DNA of 64,000 bases from Herminiimonas sp. CN (GTDB lineage: Bacteria > Pseudomonadota > Gammaproteobacteria > Burkholderiales > Burkholderiaceae_D): positions 1 to 64,000 of the forward strand of contig NZ_AVCC01000005.1 of NCBI RefSeq assembly GCF_000622895.1, written 5' to 3'. Made by a program: the position numbers and the translations under genes. The notes under the pieces were generated by a model. It worked only from the letters and a program-made list of their open reading frames with translations, was not told where the DNA came from and searched no databases. Positions 45,786-56,207 of the stretch are shown piece by piece. The stretch's first letter is position 1; every line of letters starts with the position of its first letter.

Positions 45786-46973
45786 ATGAATCAGCCACTT
45801 CCGCCTGCCGCCGATTTTGCTCCTGCCGCCCTGTCCTCCAGGCTGCCCAAGGTGGGCACCACGATTTTCAGCATCATGTCGGCGCTGGCACTGGAAAAGA
45901 ATGCGGTCAATCTGGGCCAGGGCTTTCCGGATTTCGACTGCGATCCGGCGCTGATCGATACCGTCACCGCCGCAATGCAAGGCGGACTGAACCAGTATCC
46001 GCCGATGCCCGGCATAGCACCCCTGCGCGAAGCGATTGCGCGCAAGGTTGCCGATCTCTACGGCCACAAGTACAACCCCGCCAGCGAAATCACGGTCACC
46101 GCCGGCGCCACCCAAGGGCTGCTGACTGCCATACTGTGCAGCGTGCATCCCGGCGATGAAGTGATCGTGATCGAGCCGGCCTACGACAGCTATGTGCCGG
46201 CCATCGAACTGGCAGGCGGAGTGCCGGTGTGCGTGCAAATGGAACTCGGCCCGCGCGGCTATGCGGTGCCGTGGGGCACGCTGGCGGCTGCGGTCACGCC
46301 AAAAACCCGGATGATCATCATCAATTCGCCGCACAACCCGACCGGCTCGACCCTGTCCAAACAGGATTTGCTGGCGCTGGCCGAGATCGTGCGCGGCACC
46401 GGCATTCTGCTGATTTCGGACGAGGTATACGAACACATGGTGTTTGATGGCCTGGCGCACGAATCGGTCTGCCGCCATCCGGAACTGGCGGCGCGCGCCT
46501 TCATCGTTTCCAGTTTTGGCAAGACTTACCATGTCACCGGATGGAAGGTCGGTTATGTGGCGGCGCCGGCGGCGCTGATGGCGGAATTTCGCAAGGTGCA
46601 CCAGTTCAATGTATTTACCGTCAACACGCCGGTACAGCACGGCCTGGCAAACTACATGCGCAACCCGGCGCCGTACCTGGAGTTGCCGGCGTTCTACCAG
46701 CGCAAGCGCGACCTGTTCCGGGACGGCCTGAAAAACAGCCGCTTCAAATTGCTGCCGTCGGACGGTACCTATTTCCAGTGCGTCGATTATTCAGCCATCT
46801 CGGCCCTGAATGAAGCCGAGTTCAGCCAGTTCCTGACCGCAGAAATCGGCGTGGCGGCGATTCCGGTATCGGCTTTTTATCAGCGGCCGGAAGAATCCGG
46901 CATCGTGCGTTTTTGTTTCGCCAAGAAAGACGAAACACTCCAGGCCGCTTTACAAGCGCTCTCCCGCGCATAA
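45786..46973 (+). CDS. methionine-type PLP aminotransferase (YbdL/KAT III-like)
   Basis: Fold-type I aminotransferase, 395 residues from the ATG at 45786 (M-N-Q-P-L-P). Signatures: V-N-L-G-Q-G-F-P-D-F near residue 40, N-S-P-H-N-P-T-G-S near residue 180, PLP lysine in S-S-F-G-K-T-Y-H-V-T-G-W-K-V-G-Y, and R-F-C-F-A-K near the C-terminus. The family includes E. coli YbdL, a methionine/2-oxoacid transaminase active in methionine salvage. A longer frame to 45696 overlaps a likely promoter. The AT-rich palindromic stretch before it (45659-45684) may carry the promoter. Confidence 0.85.
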   Translation: MNQPLPPAADFAPAALSSRLPKVGTTIFSIMSALALEKNAVNLGQGFPDFDCDPALIDTVTAAMQGGLNQYPPMPGIAPLREAIARKVADLYGHKYNPASEITVTAGATQGLLTAILCSVHPGDEVIVIEPAYDSYVPAIELAGGVPVCVQMELGPRGYAVPWGTLAAAVTPKTRMIIINSPHNPTGSTLSKQDLLALAEIVRGTGILLISDEVYEHMVFDGLAHESVCRHPELAARAFIVSSFGKTYHVTGWKVGYVAAPAALMAEFRKVHQFNVFTVNTPVQHGLANYMRNPAPYLELPAFYQRKRDLFRDGLKNSRFKLLPSDGTYFQCVDYSAISALNEAEFSQFLTAEIGVAAIPVSAFYQRPEESGIVRFCFAKKDETLQAALQALSRA

Positions 46974-47107
46974 ACGCCACCACGGGTATTTTTAAAGCCA
47001 CCCTGAATAATTGCGGAAATCAAGTCATTTTTGGCGATACTCATGCAAAGCCATAAAACATCGATGCTGGCCTCATGCCGTGGCCAGCATTGGAAGCGCT
47101 CCGTCAT

Positions 47108-49042
47108 TCAGCCAGTTTTTTGCTCGCTTGCGATATCGAGATTGAAATCAATCGGCGCAAAATTGATATCGCCATCCGGGGTAAACATCGGCGCGGCGTG
47201 GGTGATTGTTTCAATGGTCGGCAGCGGAACTTCCCCACCCGCCCCGCTTGCCGCCTCTCGTATCCCGGAATGCGGTTCGTCAAGCTGGTGCAAGCGTTTT
47301 TTCTCGTGCGCGATGCCAATCAACATCAGGATGTCGCGATACAACGGCAAGTCGAAACCGGCCCGCTCGCCCTCGCGATCGTCGATCAGCAGGCTTTGCA
47401 GGAATGGAACGATGTCGCTGCTTTGCCACAGCGTGCAAATGCGTGCCAGCAAATGCGGAAAATCCTCCAGCGTCTGCGCTTGCAGCTCCGGCTCCCCATA
47501 CAACGGTATGCGGGCATTGAACAAGTGAATAAATCGCTCGCGCAGCGCATTGTATTTTTCCGCGTCCCTGATTTCGCTGTATAAATCCAGCAAATACAGC
47601 CAGGGCACCGGTGAATCCGGCTGGGGACTCTGCGTATACGGTTCAAGTATCTCGATGGCGCGCTGTTGGTTGTTCAGGGATATCCAGAACTCGGCTTCCT
47701 GCGTCACATCGGAGATTTCCTCCACCTTGAATTCATCCGAGCGTCCGCGCTGACCGGCTTTGCCGGCGCTGGCGCCGTGATCCGGTTGAGGAACCAAGCC
47801 GTGCATGCTGCCGGCGTTTTCCGGCAACGCCAATCCGGCGCCGGCGTCCGGCGCACTTGGCGCCGCCGCACCGATGTCCGCGTCTAGGCTCTGCGGCAAG
47901 CATGCAACGCTCCCGGCTGCCGGCTGCGCAGCGGCAGAACCCACCGGGCTTTGGCCGGGCACGGCGGGCTCGCTGGCGACAAATTGCGCGGCATCTTCAT
48001 CGTCGGGCCGGCCCGTCTTCCACCATGCCGCCTTGTCGCTCCGGGCCAAGGACCGCAGACGCCATGCCAGCCAGCCGATGGCAAGCAGGCACAATGCCAG
48101 CAAGCCCGTCAACCAGAAAACCAGCGAGGATCCGGCTTGCGAAGCTGCCAGGGCAATCTGGTTCGCGCTATTTTGACGCTGCAACGCCGCCATCTGGGTA
48201 CGCAGTGCAGCCTCCTGCGCCTGCCTTGCCTTGCGTTCGGCGTCGATGCCGGCGCGCGGGTCCACCCCGTTCAAGAGCGCGGCGAATTCGCGCTGGGCCA
48301 AGCGCGCCTCTTCAGACTGGGGCTGGGGCGCAGCGTTTTCCGGCAGTGACAAGGCACTGCTTAGCTTTAAACGGGATACCGCATCATCGTCATTTCCCGA
48401 CAATCTGAGCACATCCAGCGCGGCACCCTGGCCGCCGGCTGGATTAACGCTTGCGGACGGCTTCGGGGTAGCGGTTTTTTTGGCGGCGGACTCGGGAGTT
48501 TGCCGGCTCTGGATGCGAACCGGGTTTGCAACCCGGGCCGCAGATTTTTTCCTGACTGGCGCTTCAGGCTGCACCTTTGCCGATGCCGGCCCGGAGATTG
48601 CCCCGCTTTCGCGAGCAGGAACAAGCTCGGGCGATGCAGATGCAGAAAACGCCGGAAGGTCGAATAGCACCTGGTAACTGCGGCGCACGGGCGCTGCACA
48701 ACCGGCCTCGGCGACAATCGTGGCGGCCGGCTCGTGGATTGCCTGGCGCGATGTCAGCGTAATGAAGGACGATAATCCGCTGCGCGTGATTGCCAGTTGC
48801 GGAGTCAGCAGCGCGACGCCGTCGAGCGACTCCACGCGCACCTTGATGCAGGAGCCGGTCAGTTCGCCGCTGTCTGCGCCCAACAGAGCGATGCTGGCAT
48901 GCAACGGCTGCCCCAGCGCCGACTGCACGCCGATATTGCCCAAGCCCAGTGCAAATGCGCTGGGGCCGCAAAATAACAGTGTGGCCGCGGCCATCAAGCG
49001 ATGCGCTGGTATTCGCAAACGACGCTCCCTATCAATTTTCAT
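47108..49042 (-). CDS. fimV: FimV-like protein
   Basis: A 644-residue inner-membrane protein. The N-terminus has a signal peptide and A-L-G-L-G-N-I-G-V-Q-S-A-L-G-Q-P-L, the FimV N-terminal signature. A peptidoglycan-side region rich in Ala/Pro/Lys follows. One membrane helix (L-V-F-W-L-T-G-L-L-A-L-C-L-L-A-I-G-W-L-A) lies near residue 315, and an acidic cytoplasmic tail contains TPR-like segments (Q-R-A-I-E-I-L-E-P-Y). FimV scaffolds type IV pilus assembly and polar signalling in relatives. No pilus gene adjoins. I see no LysM motif with certainty. Confidence 0.8.
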   Translation of the reverse strand: MKIDRERRLRIPAHRLMAAATLLFCGPSAFALGLGNIGVQSALGQPLHASIALLGADSGELTGSCIKVRVESLDGVALLTPQLAITRSGLSSFITLTSRQAIHEPAATIVAEAGCAAPVRRSYQVLFDLPAFSASASPELVPARESGAISGPASAKVQPEAPVRKKSAARVANPVRIQSRQTPESAAKKTATPKPSASVNPAGGQGAALDVLRLSGNDDDAVSRLKLSSALSLPENAAPQPQSEEARLAQREFAALLNGVDPRAGIDAERKARQAQEAALRTQMAALQRQNSANQIALAASQAGSSLVFWLTGLLALCLLAIGWLAWRLRSLARSDKAAWWKTGRPDDEDAAQFVASEPAVPGQSPVGSAAAQPAAGSVACLPQSLDADIGAAAPSAPDAGAGLALPENAGSMHGLVPQPDHGASAGKAGQRGRSDEFKVEEISDVTQEAEFWISLNNQQRAIEILEPYTQSPQPDSPVPWLYLLDLYSEIRDAEKYNALRERFIHLFNARIPLYGEPELQAQTLEDFPHLLARICTLWQSSDIVPFLQSLLIDDREGERAGFDLPLYRDILMLIGIAHEKKRLHQLDEPHSGIREAASGAGGEVPLPTIETITHAAPMFTPDGDINFAPIDFNLDIASEQKTG

Positions 49043-49322
49043 TTGTATCTGGATTGCATCGATACTGTGTTTCAGAATCGAACCATTGATCGGAAAGATG
49101 CAAGGATGCCCGACATCGGATTAACCCGTATCTCTTGCACATTTGCTGGACCCAGCGTCATGTCCATAAAAATAATATTATGACATCACAATGCATCCGG
49201 CGGCAAAGAATGTATTCCCCATGCACGGACAGCATTAAAGCATTCGTATAGACCGAATCAAATCGCCGCAAAGAATGCAAGTGCTTATAGAATGACATCA
49301 AACAATTCATGAAAATCACCCG

Positions 49323-49451
49323 ATGTCCGCCGAACTCCGAACCTCGCGTCTGGCCGACGGTCCGGATGAAGTGCATCGCAATGCGATCGCCAAGCTGGAA
49401 CTGGCAAAGCACATGCCGCCAGCAGGCAAGGAAAGCAAAACGCCAGCCTGA
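49323..49451 (+). pseudogene. C-terminal fragment of an acyl-CoA dehydrogenase gene
   Basis: A 42-codon frame encodes [19 protein letters not shown], which is the characteristic C-terminal segment of acyl-CoA dehydrogenases. The upstream catalytic parts of the gene are missing. It lies 115 bp before the glutathione transferase gene. Confidence 0.65.
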
Positions 49452-49566
49452 CCGGCTCCAGGCTGGCAGGAAACACAGGGCTGCAGCTGCGCGGCGGATA
49501 GACTAAACTATCCGTCGCGTAGTTATTTACGACGCTGTTGCCACTCTCTCAAAAAAAGGAAACGCC

Positions 49567-50271
49567 GTGATTGACGTCTATAGCTGGCCCACCCCTAACG
49601 GCCATAAAGTTCATATCATGCTCGAAGAATGTGGGCTGCGACTGGGTCGCGAATGGCGCGTACATCCGATCGACATCGGGGCCGGCGACCAGTTCAAGCC
49701 GGATTTTCTGGCTATTTCACCCAACAACAAAATCCCGGCCATCGTCGATGCAGACGGCCCCGACGGACAACCGATTTCACTGTTCGAGTCGGGCGCGATA
49801 CTGCTGTATCTGGCCAGCAAGCACGGCCGGTTCCTCGGCAATAACGATCGGGAAAAGTTCAACACCATGCAATGGCTGATGTTCCAGGTCGGTGGCTTCG
49901 GCCCGATGCTGGGGCAAGCGCATCATTTCCGCATCTATGCGCCGACGCAGATCGAATATGCAATCGAGCGCTACACCAATGAAGCCAGACGCTTGTATGG
50001 CGTACTCGACCAGCAGCTCGCCAAAACCGCCTATCTGAGCGGCGACCAGTACACGATTGCCGACATCGCCACCTTCCCCTGGGCCCGTTCATCGAGCAAC
50101 CAGGGCATAGACTGGGCCGATTATCCCCACGCAAAACGCTGGTTCGATCAAATCAGCGCCCGCCCGGCAGTCCAGCGCGGGGTTCAGGTACTGGCCGATC
50201 TGCGCAAACCCCTGATGGATGACAAGGCAAAGGAAGTGTTGTTCGGAAAGATGCAATATCAGACCAGATGA
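49567..50271 (+). CDS. glutathione S-transferase (YghU/YfcG-like)
   Basis: A 234-residue thioredoxin-fold transferase. Y-S-W-P-T-P-N-G-H-K-V near residue 5 is the N-terminal catalytic loop of the nu-class (YfcG-like) enzymes, where Thr/Asn replace the usual Ser/Cys. F-E-S-G-A-I-L-L-Y-L binds the glutathione gamma-Glu, and Y-T-I-A-D-I-A-T-F-P-W is the N-capping box. RBS AAAGGA is at a good distance. A role in disulfide reduction is known for such proteins. Confidence 0.88.
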   Translation: MIDVYSWPTPNGHKVHIMLEECGLRLGREWRVHPIDIGAGDQFKPDFLAISPNNKIPAIVDADGPDGQPISLFESGAILLYLASKHGRFLGNNDREKFNTMQWLMFQVGGFGPMLGQAHHFRIYAPTQIEYAIERYTNEARRLYGVLDQQLAKTAYLSGDQYTIADIATFPWARSSSNQGIDWADYPHAKRWFDQISARPAVQRGVQVLADLRKPLMDDKAKEVLFGKMQYQTR

Positions 50272-50278
50272 GAATTGC

Positions 50279-50310
50279 CGCCCTTCTGCGGCAATTGCTG
50301 CAGAAGGGCG
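50279..50310. terminator. hairpin between convergent genes
   Basis: Perfect 11-bp stem CGCCCTTCTGC (50279-50289) with GCAGAAGGGCG (50300-50310) just after the transferase gene; no T-run, so termination is only probable. Confidence 0.55.
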
Positions 50311-50328
50311 ATATGACCGAAACCGGCG

Positions 50329-51012
50329 TCAAGTCTTTTGCAACTGCTTCACAACCGCGATTGCAGCCGCTTCCGACGAAGCCGGGTTCTGCCCTGTGAT
50401 CACGTTGCCGTCAACCACTACATACGGCAGCCAGTCTGGACCTTTGGAATACTTTGCGCCGCACTTGCGCAATTCATCCTCCACCAGGAATGGGACGACA
50501 TCCGCCAACTGCACCGCCGCTTCTTCCGTATTGGAAAACCCGGTTACAGCCATCCCCTTGAGCAAAGGCAGTGAATCCTGCGCCATCGCATGGCGAAATA
50601 CACCGGATGCATGACATACCGCAGCAACCGGCTTGCCCAGGGCAAACATGGCTTCGATCAATTCGACCGAATCCGCATTTTCAGCCAAGTCCCACAGCGG
50701 CCCGTGTCCGCCGGGATAAAATAATGCATCGAAACCGTCGGCAGACAGCGTGCCAAGTTCGACCGTATTCGCCAGTGCCGTCTGTGCCGCGGCATCCTGC
50801 CTGAAGCGGCGCGTGGCATCGGTCTGGAACTCGGCCGCATCGCTTTTCGGGTCCAACGGCGGTTGCCCGCCTTGCGGTGACGCCAGGGTGATATTCGCGC
50901 CGGCATCCTTGAACACATAATAAGGCGCGGCAAATTCTTCCAGCCAGAAACCGGTTTTCTGGCCGGTATCGCCAAGCTGCTCATGCGACGTCAATACCAT
51001 CAATATATTCAT
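50329..51012 (-). CDS. DJ-1/PfpI family protein (Hsp31/glyoxalase III-like)
   Basis: A 227-residue class I glutamine-amidotransferase-like protein. Nucleophile elbow A-A-V-C-H-A-S-G near residue 133, Y-P-G-G-H-G-P-L-W-D near residue 98 and L-A-S-P-Q-G-G-Q-P-P-L-D-P near residue 43 are typical of the larger DJ-1 members that act as glutathione-independent glyoxalases. It is convergent with the transferase gene. Confidence 0.87.
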   Translation of the reverse strand: MNILMVLTSHEQLGDTGQKTGFWLEEFAAPYYVFKDAGANITLASPQGGQPPLDPKSDAAEFQTDATRRFRQDAAAQTALANTVELGTLSADGFDALFYPGGHGPLWDLAENADSVELIEAMFALGKPVAAVCHASGVFRHAMAQDSLPLLKGMAVTGFSNTEEAAVQLADVVPFLVEDELRKCGAKYSKGPDWLPYVVVDGNVITGQNPASSEAAAIAVVKQLQKT

Positions 51013-51156
51013 AGTGCCTCCAAGCTGCAGTCCGGATTTCAGGTTTAATGCCAGAAGAACAATCCTACATTAAATAGCAAAACATCATCGAAATGGTGCT
51101 TTGGATCTTGCCGTCAAATGGAATCTGCACGCTATTGGAGCTTAATCGACACTCCA

Positions 51157-52152
51157 TCAAGAACCTACAGCAGCAGCCAGCGCCAAGCCGCTCAAATAGG
51201 CGTTCTCAATCCGGCCGCAGCCTTCCAGACCAGCGGCGAACCAGTCGCCGCAGGTACCGATGCGCAATCTTGGACGCCACAGGCAATTCTCTGCCAATGG
51301 CGCCTGCGCCTGGGCATAGCGCCAGCGATGCGCGCTGACATGCACCGGCTGCACCTGTGAACCAGTGGCTTCGTGAAAAGCCTTCAGCAACTTCTCTTGG
51401 ACGCGTTCCTCGTCGTCTTCCAGATGCCTGACGCTCCAGTCGTTTGATGCATGCGCCACCCAGCGCTCGCCCGCACGATGTTCCGGCTTGGCGTTATCGC
51501 GCATGATCCAGCCCAGGCGCGAACCACTCACCCAAGCGCCGTCGTAACCGAGCGCCAATGGCAGCGGAAAGCTCAGCATCAGCGCCCAGCAAGGGGACAG
51601 TTTTGCCTTTGCCACCTGTTTCGCCAACGCCGGCGCCGCAGCCAGCAGCGGCAGCGCCTGCTCGGCCGGAACCGCCAGCAACACCGCATCGAATGGACCG
51701 GCGCTGGCATCGATTGCCACATTGGGCGAACCGACCGACAACAACCATTGCTTGCCGAACGGCTCGATGCGTCGCACCACCTGTTCGCAACGCACATCCA
51801 GTCCCTGCGCCAGATGCGTGCACAGGGCGCCCATGCCAGGGATCGCGATAAAGCGTTTTGGAGAACGTGGGGCCGGCTTGTGCGCGCCCTGTTCCAGCCG
51901 CACCAGATTCGGACTCCAGTCGATGATCAAGCCTGCCTTCTTCCAGGCGGCAAGCCGCTTGCGAAAAACGTCCGAACTGGCGGTCAGGTATTGCGCGCCA
52001 TGATCGAAGCCGCCGAACTCGGTCTGACGCGTACTCATGCGGCCGCTGACATCGGCGCTTTTTTCATACACGGTCACGCTATGTCCCTGAACTTGTAGCT
52101 GGCGTGCGCAGGTCAAACCGGAGATTCCGGCACCGATGACGGCAATATGCAT
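51157..52152 (-). CDS. FAD-dependent amine-oxidase-like protein (renalase type)
   Basis: A 331-residue flavoprotein. M-H-I-A-V-I-G-A-G-I-S-G-L-T-C-A-R-Q-L is the dinucleotide-binding loop, with the ribose-binding Glu about 15 residues later (V-Y-E-K-S); G-G-F-D-H-G-A-Q-Y resembles renalase and amine-oxidase-like proteins; the C-terminal G-T-C-G-D-W-F-A-A-G-L-E-G-C closes the FAD site. I chose the ATG at 52152 because AAGGAT precedes it; the frame extends to 52269 over the terminator of the next gene. Substrate unknown. Confidence 0.82.
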   Translation of the reverse strand: MHIAVIGAGISGLTCARQLQVQGHSVTVYEKSADVSGRMSTRQTEFGGFDHGAQYLTASSDVFRKRLAAWKKAGLIIDWSPNLVRLEQGAHKPAPRSPKRFIAIPGMGALCTHLAQGLDVRCEQVVRRIEPFGKQWLLSVGSPNVAIDASAGPFDAVLLAVPAEQALPLLAAAPALAKQVAKAKLSPCWALMLSFPLPLALGYDGAWVSGSRLGWIMRDNAKPEHRAGERWVAHASNDWSVRHLEDDEERVQEKLLKAFHEATGSQVQPVHVSAHRWRYAQAQAPLAENCLWRPRLRIGTCGDWFAAGLEGCGRIENAYLSGLALAAAVGS

Positions 52153-52200
52153 GATCGATCCTTTGGTTGGTGAGATTTCGGACATTAAAACGCACAACAA

Positions 52201-52236
52201 AAAAAAGCCGCCTGCGGTGCTGTCACCGTGGGCGGC
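52201..52236 (-). terminator. terminator of the CBS-domain gene
   Basis: On the minus strand GCCGCC ... GGCGGC with inner CGGTG/CACCG pairs, followed by eight T. A strong Rho-independent terminator. Confidence 0.88.
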
Positions 52237-52278
52237 TCTTGCATCAAGCCGATAACGGCAAGACAGCAATCAATCTAT

Positions 52279-52725
52279 TTATTCTTCCGCCGCCCCCGGC
52301 CAATCGCGGATGTAGGCCTTGAGCAACTTGTTCTCGAAACTTTGCGCCTCGAGCACGGATTTAGCCACGTCATAAAAAGAAATCACTCCCAACAAAGTTT
52401 TGGCATCCAGCACCGGCAGGTAGCGGGTGTGTTTTTCCAGCATCACGCGACGCACCTCATTAATGTCGGTATCCGGCGTGACTGTCAGCGGATGGTCATC
52501 CATGTGCTTGCGCACGCTGCAGCTGCCCACGCTGCCGTTGTTCTCATGTACCGCTTTCAGCGCTTCGCGAAAAGTCAGCATGCCGACCAGATCACCGTAC
52601 TCCATCACGACCAGCGATCCTATGTCCTTTTCCGCCATGGTGTGAACCGCGTCGACCATTGCAGTGTCCGGCGTGACCGTATAAAGGATATTGCCTTTGA
52701 CCGTTAGGATTTCGGAGACTTTCAT
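52279..52725 (-). CDS. CBS-pair domain protein
   Basis: A 148-residue protein of two tandem CBS domains (about residues 1-60 and 70-130): V-S-E-I-L-T-V-K-G opens the first and S-V-R-K-H-M-D-D-H-P-L-T the second, each followed by a hydrophobic strand ending in D-(L/A)-hh-G-hh-(T/S). Such modules bind adenosyl ligands and often regulate partners; stand-alone copies are of unknown target. Transcribed away from metY, across a 176-bp gap. Confidence 0.85.
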   Translation of the reverse strand: MKVSEILTVKGNILYTVTPDTAMVDAVHTMAEKDIGSLVVMEYGDLVGMLTFREALKAVHENNGSVGSCSVRKHMDDHPLTVTPDTDINEVRRVMLEKHTRYLPVLDAKTLLGVISFYDVAKSVLEAQSFENKLLKAYIRDWPGAAEE

Positions 52726-52901
52726 GGTTGCTCTGTGTCTGATTGTTAATCTTGCTTCGACTGTAGCGCAAGCACAGTGAAAAATCCAGCCCGCGAATCA
52801 ATCCAAATGGTTTTTACGATCGCTGCGCATCGCAGTCGCCGCAAGGCTTGGTGCTAAACTGCCAGCCGCGACAACCGACAATAATGGAGATTTGAACCAG
52901 C

Positions 52902-54224
52902 ATGAGCGGCCCACATTACCTCAAATTCGATACCCTGTCGCTGCACGCCGGTGCAGCACCCGATGCGGCCACCGGCGCGCGGGCGACGCCGATCCATTTC
53001 ACTTCATCCTTCGTATTCAAGGATTCGGATCACGCCGCTTCGCTGTTCAATATGGAGCGTTCCGGCCACGTCTATTCGCGCATTTCGAATCCGACCAACG
53101 CGGTGCTGGAAGAGCGCATCGCGGCACTCGAAGGCGGCGTGGCCGGGATTGCTGTGGCCAGCGGCCAGGCCGCGCTGCATCTGGGGCTGGTCACGATTGC
53201 CGGCGCCGGATCGCATATCGTCGCCTCGCGTGCGCTGTACGGCGGCTCGCAGAATCTGCTGGCTTACACATTGAAGCGCTTCGGCATCGAGACCACCTTC
53301 GTCGATCCGCGCGACCTTGATGCGTGGCGCGCCGCGATCCGCCCGAATACCAAGGTGCTGTTTGCCGAAACCCTGGGCAATCCGGGGCTGGAAGTGCTGA
53401 ACATTCCCCACGTCGCGCAGATCGCGCATGAACATTACCTGCCGCTGCTGGTCGACTCGACTTTCACCACGCCGTATCTGCTGCGCCCGTTCGAGCATGG
53501 CGCCGACCTGCTGTTCCATTCGGCCACCAAGTTCCTGTGCGGCCACGGCACCGCGATCGGCGGCTTGCTGGTCGATGGCGGCACCTTCGATTGGCAGCAG
53601 GCGCATGACAAGGCCGGCAATTTCGGCGAGCTGTGCGAACCGTACGACGGCTTCCATGGCATGGTGTTTACGGAAGAATCGACGGTCGCGCCGTTCGCGC
53701 TGCGCGCGCGGCGCGAAGGCTTGCGCGACTTCGGCGCGGTGATGAGCCCGCACAATGCGTTCGCGGTGCTGCAAGGAATCGAAACCCTGGGCCTGCGCAT
53801 GGACCGGCATGTCGCCAACACCCGCAAGGTGGTCGAATTCCTGCTCGCGCATCCGGCGGTGGAAGCGGTGTCCTATCCGGAACTGGAATCGCACCCCGAT
53901 TATGCGCTGGCCAAGACCCTGCTGCCGAAAGGCTGCGGTGCGGTATTCACCTTCAACATCAAGGGCGACCGCGCGGCCGGCCAGCGCTTTGTCGAGTCGC
54001 TCAACATCTTCTCGCATCTGGCCAATGTCGGCGACGCCAAATCGCTGGTGATCCATCCGGCCTCGACCACCCATTTCCGCGTCCCGGCCGATCAGCTCGC
54101 GGCGTCCGGCATCACCGAAGGCACGATACGGCTGTCGATCGGACTGGAAGACGCGGACGACCTGATCGACGATCTAGCGCGCAGTCTGAAGATGTCGCAG
54201 CCAAATCCCAAGAAAGGCGATTGA
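52902..54224 (+). CDS. metY: O-acetylhomoserine sulfhydrylase
   Basis: PLP enzyme making homocysteine from O-acetylhomoserine (or O-succinylhomoserine) and sulfide. A 440-residue protein with [23 protein letters not shown] and the PLP lysine in [12 protein letters not shown]. The length and F-D-T-L-S-L-H-A-G start favour MetY over MetZ. It is followed after one base by an alpha/beta hydrolase gene, so the two are co-transcribed. Confidence 0.91.
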   Translation: MSGPHYLKFDTLSLHAGAAPDAATGARATPIHFTSSFVFKDSDHAASLFNMERSGHVYSRISNPTNAVLEERIAALEGGVAGIAVASGQAALHLGLVTIAGAGSHIVASRALYGGSQNLLAYTLKRFGIETTFVDPRDLDAWRAAIRPNTKVLFAETLGNPGLEVLNIPHVAQIAHEHYLPLLVDSTFTTPYLLRPFEHGADLLFHSATKFLCGHGTAIGGLLVDGGTFDWQQAHDKAGNFGELCEPYDGFHGMVFTEESTVAPFALRARREGLRDFGAVMSPHNAFAVLQGIETLGLRMDRHVANTRKVVEFLLAHPAVEAVSYPELESHPDYALAKTLLPKGCGAVFTFNIKGDRAAGQRFVESLNIFSHLANVGDAKSLVIHPASTTHFRVPADQLAASGITEGTIRLSIGLEDADDLIDDLARSLKMSQPNPKKGD

Positions 54225-54225
54225 C

Positions 54226-55050
54226 ATGCTGATTCATATCCAAGGCTTCGATGCCTATGCGTATACCGGCGGCAAGCCGTTCAACCCTCTGCTGCCAACG
54301 GTCGTCTTCATCCACGGCGCACAGAACGACCATTCGATCTGGATCCTGCAGACCCGCTACTTTGCGCACCACGGCTTCAACGTGCTGGCAGTCGACCTGC
54401 CCGGCCACGGCCGCAGCAAGGGTGCGGCGCTGGTCAGCGTCGAATCGATCGCCGGCTGGGTACTGGCCTTGCTGGATGCGGTCGGCGTCGACAAAGCGAT
54501 GCTGGTCGGCCACAGCATGGGCTCGCTGATCGCGCTGGAAGCCGCGTACCAGGCACCGGCTCGGGTCAGCACACTGGCACTGATCGGCACCGCTTACCCG
54601 ATGAAAGTATCCGACAGCCTGCTCGATGCGGCCAAAAACGCGGAACAGAGCGCGATCGACATGGTCAACATCTGGTCGCACACCTCGGTCGCGCAAAAGC
54701 CGTCCAGTCCTGCCCCCGGTTTCTATGTGATGGGCGGGAACCAGCGGCTGATGCAGCGCATTTCCAAAATCAACCCGGAGCATGTATTCTTCACCGATTT
54801 TTCGGCCTGCAATACGTATGCGAATGGCGATATCGCCGCGCAATCGGTGCGCTGCCCGACCCTGTTCCTGCTGGCCCGGCGCGACATCATGACGCCGGTG
54901 AAGGCCAGCGCCGGTCTGATCAAGGCCATCGCGCACGGCAAGGTGGTGCAACTCGACCACTGCGGCCATAACCTGATGGCGGAACAGCCGGACGCGGTGC
55001 TCGACGCCTTGTATTTATTTGCCAAAGCATTTGCCGGGAGCGCCGCATGA
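54226..55050 (+). CDS. alpha/beta hydrolase
   Basis: A 274-residue hydrolase. F-I-H-G-A-Q-N-D near residue 28 forms the oxyanion hole, V-G-H-S-M-G near residue 99 holds the nucleophilic Ser, and D-H-C-G-H-N near residue 246 the His. It lies between metY and bioF and overlaps the bioF start by four bases, tying it to both. It is not BioH, which is encoded further on. Substrate unknown. Confidence 0.85.
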   Translation: MLIHIQGFDAYAYTGGKPFNPLLPTVVFIHGAQNDHSIWILQTRYFAHHGFNVLAVDLPGHGRSKGAALVSVESIAGWVLALLDAVGVDKAMLVGHSMGSLIALEAAYQAPARVSTLALIGTAYPMKVSDSLLDAAKNAEQSAIDMVNIWSHTSVAQKPSSPAPGFYVMGGNQRLMQRISKINPEHVFFTDFSACNTYANGDIAAQSVRCPTLFLLARRDIMTPVKASAGLIKAIAHGKVVQLDHCGHNLMAEQPDAVLDALYLFAKAFAGSAA

Positions 55051-56207
55051 TCTGGGATGAACTCGATAGCGAACTGGCCGGCCTCGCCGCACAGGGCCTG
55101 CAACGGCGCCGCCGCGTGCTGGACACGCCCTGCGGCGTCGAGGTCGAAGTCGATGGCTGCGCACTGCTATCGTTTTGCAGCAATGACTATCTCGGCCTGG
55201 CCGCAGAACCCGGCCTGATCGAAGCCGCACGCGAAGCCGCGATGCTGTGGGGCGTCGGCTCCGGCGCTTCGCACCTGGTCAGCGGCCATCTGGAGCCGCA
55301 TGAAACACTGGAGCAACATCTGGCCGCCTTCGTCGGCAGCGCCCGCGCGCTGTATTTCAGCACCGGCTACATGGCCAACCTGGGCGTAGTGCCGGCGCTG
55401 GTCGGGCGCGGTGATGCGGTGTTCGCCGACCGCCTGAACCACGCGTCGCTGATCGACGCCGCCCAGCTGTCGCGCGCCGGACACCATCGCTATCCGCACA
55501 ACGATCTGGCTGCGCTGGAGCGCCTGCTGAGCGCCAGCACAGCCAAACGCAAGCTGATCCTGACCGATGCGGTATTCAGCATGGATGGCGACCTGGCACC
55601 ATTGCCGCAGCTGCTGGCGCTGGCCGAGCGCTTCGACGCCTGGCTGGTGATCGACGACGCGCACGGCTTCGGCGTACTCGGACCGCAGGGGCGCGGCACG
55701 CCGGCGCATCTCGGCATCGAACTCGCCTCACACCCGCGCCTGCTGTACATCGGCACGCTGGGCAAGGCGGCCGGCGTTTCCGGCGCATTCGTGGCCGGCA
55801 CGGCCAATGTGATCGAATGGCTGATGCAACGCGCCCGCACCTATATTTTCACCACCGCAGCCAGCCCGATCGTGGCTGCCACGCTGATCAAGAGCATAAA
55901 GCTGATCGAACAAGGCGACGCGCTGCGTAGCCATCTGCAGTTGCTGATCGAACGCCTGCGCAACGGCCTGCAAGACACGCGCTGGCAGCTGCTGGCGTCG
56001 CCGACTGCAATCCAGCCGATCATCATCGGCGACAACGATGCCGCACTGCACGCTGCCGCGGCACTGGCCGAGCAAGGGATCTGGGTCCCGGCGATCCGCC
56101 CGCCCACCGTGCCCAAGGGCACGGCGCGGCTGCGCATCACGCTGTCGGCCGCGCACAGCGTGGCGCAGGTGGACCGGCTGCTGGCCGCATTGAAGCAGCT
56201 GCAATGA
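55047..56207 (+). CDS. bioF: 8-amino-7-oxononanoate synthase
   Basis: PLP enzyme condensing pimeloyl-ACP with alanine in biotin synthesis. A 386-residue protein with C-S-N-D-Y-L-G-L near the start, [10 protein letters not shown] in the centre and the PLP lysine in [10 protein letters not shown]. The start overlaps the hydrolase gene (ATGA), and bioH overlaps its end, so the cluster is translated as a tightly coupled unit. Confidence 0.93.
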   Translation: MIWDELDSELAGLAAQGLQRRRRVLDTPCGVEVEVDGCALLSFCSNDYLGLAAEPGLIEAAREAAMLWGVGSGASHLVSGHLEPHETLEQHLAAFVGSARALYFSTGYMANLGVVPALVGRGDAVFADRLNHASLIDAAQLSRAGHHRYPHNDLAALERLLSASTAKRKLILTDAVFSMDGDLAPLPQLLALAERFDAWLVIDDAHGFGVLGPQGRGTPAHLGIELASHPRLLYIGTLGKAAGVSGAFVAGTANVIEWLMQRARTYIFTTAASPIVAATLIKSIKLIEQGDALRSHLQLLIERLRNGLQDTRWQLLASPTAIQPIIIGDNDAALHAAAALAEQGIWVPAIRPPTVPKGTARLRITLSAAHSVAQVDRLLAALKQLQ

